Below are positions 6,936 through 11,180 of a stretch of 11,180 nucleotides of DNA, piece by piece. Each line of letters begins with the position of its first letter. Position 1 is the first letter of the stretch. Source of the DNA: HyVt-337 sp964428895 (lineage in GTDB: Bacteria; Planctomycetota; Phycisphaerae; SM23-33); contig CAYRZU010000089.1 in assembly GCA_964428895.1 (NCBI GenBank), forward strand, positions 1 through 11,180. The letters are read 5' to 3'. The notes beneath the pieces were generated by a model, which saw only the letters and a program-made list of their open reading frames with translations, did not search any database and had not been told where the DNA came from. The position numbers were made by a program, and so were the translations under genes.

Positions 6936-7919
6936 ATGTCCAGGTATTGCATCGGTATTGATTTGGGCGGCACCTTCATCAAGTTCGGTTTGCTGGACGA
7001 CCAGCAGCGGCCGGGAAAGGTGTTCCAACTGCCCACGCCGGCCGAGCAAGGCGGGGAGGGCGTGGTCAGCCAGATGATCGCCGGGGCCCGGCAGATTCTC
7101 GACGTGGGCGGTGTCTCCGCAGACGACGTCGTCGGCATTGGCATCGGTGCCCCGGGGCCGCTGGATTTGGCCGAGGGTGTGGTCATCGGCATGCCCAATC
7201 TGGCCGGCATGGAAGACATGCCTTTGCGGGATCGACTCTCCGAAGCCATGAACTTGCCCGCCGTCCTGGAAAACGACGCCAACGCCGCCGCCTACGGCGA
7301 ATACATCTGTGGGGCCGGCCGCGACGCCCAGGACATGGTCATGCTCACGCTCGGCACGGGGGTGGGCAGCGGGATCGTCGTGGACGGCTGCGTGCTGCAC
7401 GGGGCGCACGGCATCGGGGCCGAGTTCGGGCACGTGGTCATTGAGCCGGGCGGCGAGGTCTGCGGGTGCGGGCAGCGCGGCTGCCTGGAGCGCTACTGCT
7501 CGGCCACCTACATGGCCCGCCATGCCACTCAGCGACTCGCGGATGGAGACGGGTCTTCGCTGGCCGAGACGCTCGACCGCAAGGGCGAACTGACGGCCAA
7601 GGATATCAACGAGGCCCGCCGCACCGGCGACCGGTTGGCCGCCGAGGTCTGGGACCGCGGTACGTATTACCTGGCCCTGGCGTGCGTGAATATCTGCCGG
7701 ATTCTCGACCCGGACGAGATCGTGCTGGCCGGAGGCATGATCCGCGCCGGTGACGATCTGATGGCGCCCATTATGGAGCATTTTTGCCGTCTCCACTGGT
7801 CGCTGACCGAACCAGCCACCACGATTGCCTTCTCCACGCTCGGCAACGACGCCGGCGTCATTGGCGCTGCCGGCGTGGCGTGGCAGTCGCTGCCATTGGA
7901 GACCGCGGACCGGGCCTGA
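6936..7919 (+). CDS. ROK family glucokinase
   Basis: Cytoplasmic sugar kinase of the ROK family, most likely glucokinase (glucose to glucose-6-phosphate with ATP). The 327 residues match the usual length. The N-terminal phosphate loop GIDLGGTFIKFGL is at 7-19 with D9. ENDANAAAYGE (112-122) supplies the catalytic base D114. LGTGVGSGIVVDG (139-151) is the second ATP phosphate motif. The ROK signature with zinc ligands follows: GAEFGHVVIEPGG (161-173), H166, then C176-G-C178 and C183 in C-x-CG-x2-GC-x-E. The E-F-G-H form is typical of ROK glucokinases; ROK regulators would have an N-terminal winged helix, which is absent. GAGG with an 8-base spacer precedes the ATG. It has its own promoter and lies 84 bases upstream of trpE. 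An N-acetylmannosamine or fructose kinase cannot be excluded from motifs alone. Confidence 0.9.
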   Translation: MSRYCIGIDLGGTFIKFGLLDDQQRPGKVFQLPTPAEQGGEGVVSQMIAGARQILDVGGVSADDVVGIGIGAPGPLDLAEGVVIGMPNLAGMEDMPLRDRLSEAMNLPAVLENDANAAAYGEYICGAGRDAQDMVMLTLGTGVGSGIVVDGCVLHGAHGIGAEFGHVVIEPGGEVCGCGQRGCLERYCSATYMARHATQRLADGDGSSLAETLDRKGELTAKDINEARRTGDRLAAEVWDRGTYYLALACVNICRILDPDEIVLAGGMIRAGDDLMAPIMEHFCRLHWSLTEPATTIAFSTLGNDAGVIGAAGVAWQSLPLETADRA

Positions 7920-7946
7920 CCGATTCAGTCGGGCTTGGCCGATACA

Positions 7947-7952
7947 TATGAT
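7947..7952 (+). promoter_or_regulatory. Candidate -10 box for trpE
   Basis: TATGAT, 5/6 to consensus, in the ROK-trpE gap. The -35 position 17 bases upstream (TTCAGT, 7924-7929) is a 3/6 match. Transcription would start near 7959, so a TTG start at 7935 would lie upstream of the RNA; this favours the ATG at 8004 or 8022. Confidence 0.4.
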
Positions 7953-7957
7953 GATGT

Positions 7958-7992
7958 CCGCGCGGTGATCGCGCGGCAGCCGCGGGCCCGCG
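7958..7992 (+). repeat. GC-rich alternative hairpins in the trpE leader
   Basis: CCGCGCG (7958-7964) pairs with CGCGCGG (7970-7976) over 7 bp with loop GTGAT. The second arm can instead pair with CCGCG at 7980-7984, and CGCGGGCCCGCG at 7981-7992 is itself a perfect palindrome that touches the GAGG ribosome-binding site at 7992-7995. The structures are mutually exclusive. There are no tandem Trp codons, so this is not a classical trp attenuator. Confidence 0.4.
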
Positions 7993-8003
7993 AGGCCCAC
8001 GCG

Positions 8004-9530
8004 ATGGAAGAACGCCGAACCATGAAGCACTATCACCCAACCTTTGACGAATTCATCAAACTGACCGACCGAGGCAACACCGTACCGGTCTATCGGGAGT
8101 TGCTGGCCGACGCACTCACGCCGGTGATGGCCTACCAACGCGTGGCCATGCCCCCGGGATTCGCCCCGGCCAAGAACGCCTTCCTGCTGGAAAGCGTGGT
8201 GGGTGGCGAACGGATCGCGCGGTATTCGTTCGTGGGCGCCGATCCGCACGTGACGTTCACCGGTCGCGGCGACCAAGTCACCACCAAAGCTCTGGGCGGT
8301 CAGGAGCAGACCGTCACCAGCGACGAGCCGCTGGCTGAACTGGCCAAGTTGGTAGACGGTCACCAGGCCGTTCACTTACCCGACCTGCCCAGGTTCACCG
8401 GCGGGGTGGTGGGCTACGCGGCCTACGACATGATCCGATACTACGAGTCTCTTCCGGACGCGCCGCCGGACGACCGCGACTTGCCGGAGCTTTCGTTCGG
8501 CCTGTACCGATCGATGGTGATCTTCGACCACGTACGCAAGACGATCAAAGTGGTCTCCAATGCGCACGTCACCGACGACCCCGGCAACGCCTACGCCAAA
8601 GCCACCGAGGAAATCGAGCGGCTGATCACCCGGCTTCGCGAAGGCCCCGGCGCCGACGTGCAGGAAATCACCACCGTGGGCCTGCCGCAGAAGCCCTTCG
8701 TGTCCAATATGTCGCGAGAGGATTACATGAAGGTCGTTGAAAGCTGCAAGGAATACATCGCAGCCGGCGACATCTTCCAAGTGGTCCAGTCGCAGCGGCT
8801 GTGTGTGGAAACCACCGCCCGTCCCTACGACATCTACCGCGCCCTGCGCGTGGTGAATCCCTCGCCGTTCATGTTCCTGCTGACCACGCCGGATGTGACC
8901 CTGGTGGGCTCAAGTCCGGAGATTCTCTGCCGTGTCGAAGATGGTGTGATCACCAATCGCCCGTTGGCTGGCACGCGCCGTCGCGGGCATACCGAGGAAG
9001 AAGACCTCGCCCTCGAAGCCGAACTGCTGGCCGATCCCAAGGAACGGGCTGAGCACATCATGCTGGTCGACCTGGCCCGCAATGACGTGGGGCGTGTGGC
9101 TGAGCCGACCTCGATCGAACTATCCGACGTGATGTCGGTCGAACGGTACAGCCATGTGATGCACATTGTCTCGGACGTCCAGGGCAAGCTGGCGGAGGGC
9201 ATGACGGCCTTCGACGCGCTGCGAGCGACGCTGCCGGTCGGCACGGTCTCGGGGGCGCCGAAGATCCGCGCCATGGAAATCATTGATGAGTTTGAGCCCA
9301 CGCGCCGCGGCCCATACGCTGGGGCCGTCGGCTACGTGGATTTTTCGGGGAACATGGACACCTGCATCGCACTGCGGACCATGGTGATCTGCGGCAACAA
9401 GGCCTACCTGCAGGCGGGCGCCGGTCTGGTGGCCGATTCCGTTCCGGAGACGGAATACGAGGAGACCATCAACAAAGCCAAGGCGTTGCTGCGAGCGATC
9501 GAAGTGGCCGAGGCGGGCCTCGAAGAGTAA
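8004..9530 (+). CDS. trpE: Anthranilate synthase component I
   Basis: Makes anthranilate from chorismate, the first committed step of tryptophan synthesis; it needs the glutaminase TrpG for glutamine-dependent activity. The 508 residues are full length. The N-terminal regulatory domain has FLLES (60-64), which forms the Trp feedback site with NPSPFMFL (285-292), so feedback inhibition is expected. The chorismate domain shows NRPLAGTRRRG (318-328), EHIMLVDLARNDVGRV (350-365), YSHVMHIVSDVQG (382-394), GTVSGAPKIRAMEII (413-427), GPYAGAVGYVDFSGNMD (436-452) and AGAGLVADSVPETEYEET (471-488). Ala in P-L-A-G-T, where PabB carries Lys, marks TrpE rather than aminodeoxychorismate synthase. The start at 8004 has GAGG 8 bases upstream; the ATG at 8022 (MKHYHPTFDEF) fits the family N-terminus as well and has a poorer site. 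No trpG or other trp gene follows: the next gene is convergent. Confidence 0.93.
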   Translation: MEERRTMKHYHPTFDEFIKLTDRGNTVPVYRELLADALTPVMAYQRVAMPPGFAPAKNAFLLESVVGGERIARYSFVGADPHVTFTGRGDQVTTKALGGQEQTVTSDEPLAELAKLVDGHQAVHLPDLPRFTGGVVGYAAYDMIRYYESLPDAPPDDRDLPELSFGLYRSMVIFDHVRKTIKVVSNAHVTDDPGNAYAKATEEIERLITRLREGPGADVQEITTVGLPQKPFVSNMSREDYMKVVESCKEYIAAGDIFQVVQSQRLCVETTARPYDIYRALRVVNPSPFMFLLTTPDVTLVGSSPEILCRVEDGVITNRPLAGTRRRGHTEEEDLALEAELLADPKERAEHIMLVDLARNDVGRVAEPTSIELSDVMSVERYSHVMHIVSDVQGKLAEGMTAFDALRATLPVGTVSGAPKIRAMEIIDEFEPTRRGPYAGAVGYVDFSGNMDTCIALRTMVICGNKAYLQAGAGLVADSVPETEYEETINKAKALLRAIEVAEAGLEE

Positions 9531-9544
9531 GAGCGATGGACCAC

Positions 9545-9579
9545 ACGCCGGCGCGCGTCAGGACGACGCGGGCCGGTGT
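9545..9579. terminator. Inverted repeat between convergent trpE and vanZ-like gene
   Basis: Arms 9545-9559 and 9565-9579 pair over 15 positions with one mismatch and one G-U around a 5-base loop. It covers the stop codon of the minus-strand VanZ gene and lies 14 bases after the trpE stop. No T-tract is present on either side. A shared bidirectional terminator is likely from position and stability, not from a complete motif. Confidence 0.45.
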
Positions 9580-9959
9580 TGTCGTATCCGCTCAAGGGAT
9601 CGGTCGATCAGTTCGGCGGCCGCGACGCCGACGGCAGCGCCTTGGATATCGGCGAGCCAGTCACTCCAGGCGCCAAACCGCCCGAACAGGGGCTGCGTGA
9701 GTTCATCGATGGCGGCGTAGAGCAGCAGGACCCCAAAGGCGAGAAACGCGCGCCACCACGCGGTTCGTCCCCGGGCGATTAAGGTTAGCATCCATACCGC
9801 CGCCAGCACAAAGTAGCCCACGGCATGCAGCACCGGGTCGCCGGTTTGCATGTCGGGGAGTCTGTCGGCCGGAACGTGCGTGGCCATGAAAGCGGCCAAC
9901 CATGTCAACAGACAGATGGCCGTCATGATGCGTCCGAGGCGATTGGGGCGACCGGTCAT
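9558..9959 (-). CDS. VanZ-like family membrane protein
   Basis: A 133-residue inner-membrane protein with four predicted helices at about 11-29, 43-63, 68-88 and 101-118. The VanZ-family pattern is visible: HAVGYFVLAA (45-54) with the conserved His, then AAIDELTQPLFGR (82-94) with the acidic pair D85-E86, and SDWLADIQGAAVG (99-111) with D100 and D104. VanZ from enterococcal transposons gives low-level teicoplanin resistance, but most chromosomal members, this one included, have no established role. It starts 6 bases after the parA stop, so it is the second gene of a parA-vanZ unit and is probably translated by coupling: the nearest AGGA is 13 bases from the ATG. It converges on trpE over 27 bases. 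The family call is good; function is unknown. Confidence 0.85.
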   Translation of the reverse strand: MTGRPNRLGRIMTAICLLTWLAAFMATHVPADRLPDMQTGDPVLHAVGYFVLAAVWMLTLIARGRTAWWRAFLAFGVLLLYAAIDELTQPLFGRFGAWSDWLADIQGAAVGVAAAELIDRSLERIRQHRPASS

Positions 9960-9965
9960 GGTGCG

Positions 9966-10847
9966 TTAGGCGTCCTGATCGGTTGGTTCGGCGCCCGAGG
10001 CCGGCGGCAGGGGGGACGCGTCGGGCGCCGGGACAGGAGCGGGCGACGGCGGGACGGGGGTGTACAGCCCCAGGAACTCATCGGTCAGGGCGGTGTAATC
10101 CTTGGCGCCGTTGCAGGCGGGGTCGTAATCGAAAATACTCACGCCGTGGGAGGGACACTCCGCCAGTTTCACGTTGCGCCGAATGACGGTCTCAAACACC
10201 CGTGCGTTCGACCAGGGGGTGTCTTGCTGGCGGGCGGCCTCAAAGAACTGATGCAGGTCGATGACTACTTCGTTGGCCAGTCGCGTGATGCGTTCGAACA
10301 TGCATAGCGCCACCCCGGCGACGCGCAGGGGGGGATTGATGCGCTGTTGAACGAGCGCCACGGTCTGGAGCAATTGCCCCAGCCCCTGCAAGGCCAGGAA
10401 GTGCGGCTGCAAGGGAATGATGACCTCGTCGGCCGCCGAGAGCGCGTTGAGGGTTAGCACGCCCAGGGAGGGAGGACAGTCGATGAAGGCGAACTCGGTC
10501 GGCAGGTTGGCCTCATCGAGGTGCTTTCGCAAACGCTGCTCGCGCCCCGGCACGCCGGCCAGTTTCGATTCCAGGCCCGCCAAGTCGACCGAGCCCGGCA
10601 AGAGGGAGAGCCGTTCGGTTAGCGTCGTTGAGACATCCGCAATCGCGAGCTCGTCCAGCAACACGTCATAGACCGACTGCTGTTCATGATCCGGCTCAAC
10701 ATTGAAGTGCAAGGAAAGGTGGCATTGCGGGTCGAGGTCGATCAGCAACGTATCGCGCCCGCGCGAGGCCACCCCGGCGCCGAGATTGGCGGCGGTGGTG
10801 GTCTTGCCCACCCCACCCTTTTGATTCATGACCGCAATCGTCTTCAC
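9966..10847 (-). CDS. parA: ParA/Soj family ATPase
   Basis: A deviant-Walker ATPase of the ParA/MinD superfamily, which positions DNA or protein cargo by ATP-driven dimerisation on the nucleoid. From the GTG at 10847 (293 aa) it begins VKTIAVMNQKGGVGKTTTAA: the deviant P-loop K-G-G-V-G-K-T carries the signature Lys. LLIDLDPQ (about 34-41) and FIDCPPSLG (about 121-129) are the Walker A' and B regions, and PLQPHFLALQGL follows. The C-terminus ends in a Pro/Ala-rich tail of about 30 residues, unusual for Soj. An ATG at 10856 would add MHP, but it overlaps a perfect TATAAT and would lie upstream of the predicted RNA start. No parB or parS-like site is seen; the only partner is the VanZ gene 6 bases downstream. 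It may be chromosomal Soj or an orphan ParA for another cargo. Confidence 0.9.
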   Translation of the reverse strand: MKTIAVMNQKGGVGKTTTAANLGAGVASRGRDTLLIDLDPQCHLSLHFNVEPDHEQQSVYDVLLDELAIADVSTTLTERLSLLPGSVDLAGLESKLAGVPGREQRLRKHLDEANLPTEFAFIDCPPSLGVLTLNALSAADEVIIPLQPHFLALQGLGQLLQTVALVQQRINPPLRVAGVALCMFERITRLANEVVIDLHQFFEAARQQDTPWSNARVFETVIRRNVKLAECPSHGVSIFDYDPACNGAKDYTALTDEFLGLYTPVPPSPAPVPAPDASPLPPASGAEPTDQDA

Positions 10848-10854
10848 GGGATGC

Positions 10855-10882
10855 ATTATAGATAGGGCGAGGGTGCTGGCAA
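10855..10882 (-). promoter_or_regulatory. Promoter of parA, probably giving a leaderless mRNA
   Basis: On the minus strand TTGCCA (10882-10877, 5/6), a 16-base spacer and a perfect TATAAT (10860-10855). The GTG start at 10847 follows after 7 bases, which is where transcription should begin. No Shine-Dalgarno is present. Confidence 0.6.
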
Positions 10883-10908
10883 GAGAGCCCTTGTGAGTCT
10901 GGCGGGGC

Positions 10909-10951
10909 GCAAAACAACGGTGGGCATCGCCGTGGCAGGATGCCCACCGTT
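10909..10951 (-). terminator. Strong terminator for the minus-strand transcript entering from the right
   Basis: A perfect 13-bp inverted repeat: AACGGTGGGCATC (10916-10928) and GATGCCCACCGTT (10939-10951) with a 10-base loop. On the minus strand it is followed by GTTTTG, on the plus strand by CATTCGG, so it acts for minus-strand RNA. It isolates parA from the basic-repeat frame that ends at 11065. Confidence 0.75.
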
Positions 10952-10962
10952 CATTCGGTCGC

Positions 10963-11023
10963 AGTGGCCGTCCGCAGTTCTCTGCGGCGGGGCGAACGAA
11001 GCGTTCGCCGGATGCGGCCGACT
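10963..11023. repeat. Nested inverted repeats that can fold as a three-way junction
   Basis: Two perfect hairpins lie side by side: CCGCAG-TTCT-CTGCGG (10972-10987) and GGCGAACG-AAG-CGTTCGCC (10991-11009). They are enclosed by an outer stem, AGTGGCCG (10963-10970) with CGGCC (11015-11019) and ACT (11021-11023), with one bulged G at 11020. A small CTAAC/GTTAG dyad follows at 11022-11033. The strand is not decided by symmetry, but on the minus strand the element lies between the basic-repeat frame and its terminator, as a structured 3' UTR or small RNA. The class is not recognised. Confidence 0.5.
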
Positions 11024-11064
11024 AACTCGTTAGAGCTTTTCGTGTGGCTGTTGCTCAGTGAGGC

Positions 11065-11160
11065 CTAGCGTCGCTTCTTGGCCTTCTTCTTGGCCACTTT
11101 CTTCTTCGCGACTTTCTTCTTGGCCTTCTTCTTGGCCACATTCTTCTTAGCGAACTTCTT
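11065..11160 (-). pseudogene. Lysine-rich histone H1-like tail, 31 open codons, start unclear
   Basis: The minus strand reads two 14-residue tandem units, KFAKKNVAKKKAKK and KVAKKKVAKKKAKK, then RR and a TAG at 11067-11065. AKKK repeats like these form the DNA-binding tails of bacterial histone H1-like and HU-fusion proteins. The frame is bounded upstream by TAG at 11163-11161, and its only start candidate is GTG at 11139, which would leave 24 residues. Codons are AAG, GCC, GTG and GTC, as expected for a high-GC genome. Either it is the severed tail of a longer gene interrupted by the amber codon (gene body outside the window) or a very small basic protein. A terminator downstream on the same strand shows that this strand is transcribed. 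I favour a decayed tail but cannot decide. Confidence 0.45.
11074..11157. repeat. Two 42-bp imperfect tandem repeats
   Basis: Copies at 11074-11115 and 11116-11157 differ at only a few of 42 positions by my count. The unit is a multiple of three and encodes the 14-residue basic unit on the minus strand. There are no spacers, so this is not a CRISPR array. Confidence 0.8.
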
Positions 11161-11169
11161 CTAGGACGC

Positions 11170-11175
11170 ATTATA
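11170..11175 (-). promoter_or_regulatory. Perfect -10 box before the basic-repeat frame
   Basis: TATAAT on the minus strand, in the 12-base context GGACGCATTATA (plus strand 11164-11175) that nearly repeats the parA promoter context at 10849-10860. Any -35 box would lie outside the window. RNA would start near 11163, just before the tandem repeats. Confidence 0.4.
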
Positions 11176-11180
11176 CTTCG

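Noticed and set aside
7948..7968. Tiny leader frame MMMSAR before trpE
   Set aside because: It contains no Trp codon and no ribosome-binding site, so it cannot serve as a trp attenuator peptide.
7935..8003. TTG start that would lengthen TrpE by 23 residues
   Set aside because: The added residues have no family counterpart, the predicted -10 box lies downstream of the TTG, and the ATG at 8004 has a properly spaced GAGG.
6471..8375. A 634-codon open frame on the minus strand across the HEAT gene end, the ROK kinase and the trpE start
   Set aside because: It is antisense to three strongly supported genes, its product is His/Gly/Gln-rich without any family motif, and long antisense frames are usual in high-GC coding DNA.
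9558..9959. Glycopeptide resistance gene
   Set aside because: Only the VanZ fold is shared; no vanHAXY, vanS or vanR genes are nearby, so a resistance role is not supported.
11074..11157. CRISPR-like direct repeats at the right edge
   Set aside because: The copies are directly adjacent without spacers and encode a periodic Lys-rich peptide; this is protein-coding repetition.
11081..11163. Plus-strand Phe/Leu/Ala-rich hydrophobic peptide across the tandem repeats
   Set aside because: It is the complement of Lys codons, has no ATG/GTG start or ribosome-binding site, and the terminator orientation favours the minus strand.
1..11180. tRNA, rRNA, transposase or integrase genes
   Set aside because: I looked for cloverleaf-like sequences, transposase or recombinase motifs and terminal repeats in the intergenic stretches and saw none.

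Overview
The window is a high-GC bacterial chromosomal segment (no plasmid, phage or insertion-sequence signature is visible) carrying mostly housekeeping genes. The PurM sequence with its F-R-L-D-Y insert, the secreted HEAT-repeat protein with a C-terminal W-x3-W-W signature in its first domain, and the lysine-rich AKKK tail at the right edge are reminiscent of Planctomycetota (perhaps Phycisphaerae-like). That placement is an impression from protein flavour, not a measured result.

Left part (1-1560, plus strand): the C-terminal two thirds of the chaperonin GroEL, closed by a textbook UUCG-loop terminator, then a YjbQ-family protein. Centre-left (1567-4241, minus strand): a compact three-gene cluster read purM -> LURP-one-related (tubby-like) protein -> ribokinase, convergent with yjbQ with only 6 bases between stop codons. 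Centre (4242-4415): a divergent control region with candidate promoters, a GCAACC/GGTTGC dyad and a perfect 14-bp palindrome just before the next start codon. Centre-right (4416-9530, plus strand): a large exported HEAT-repeat protein, a ROK-family glucokinase with its own good promoter, and anthranilate synthase component I (TrpE), without a trpG partner in view. Right (9558-10856, minus strand): a two-gene unit, ParA-family ATPase then a small VanZ-family membrane protein. The final 320 bases hold a strong minus-strand terminator, a compact set of nested hairpins that can fold as a three-way junction, and the lysine-rich end of a histone-H1-like reading frame made of two 14-residue tandem units.

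Functionally the genes cover protein folding, purine and tryptophan synthesis, sugar phosphorylation (ribokinase and glucokinase) and ParA-type positioning or segregation. They do not form one pathway. I see no clear novel defence or mobile system. The most worthwhile oddities are at the right edge (basic repeat peptide, structured region, a repeated TATAATGC start-region motif that implies a leaderless parA), the LURP-one protein placed inside a purM operon, the palindrome before the HEAT gene, and the orphan parA-vanZ pair.
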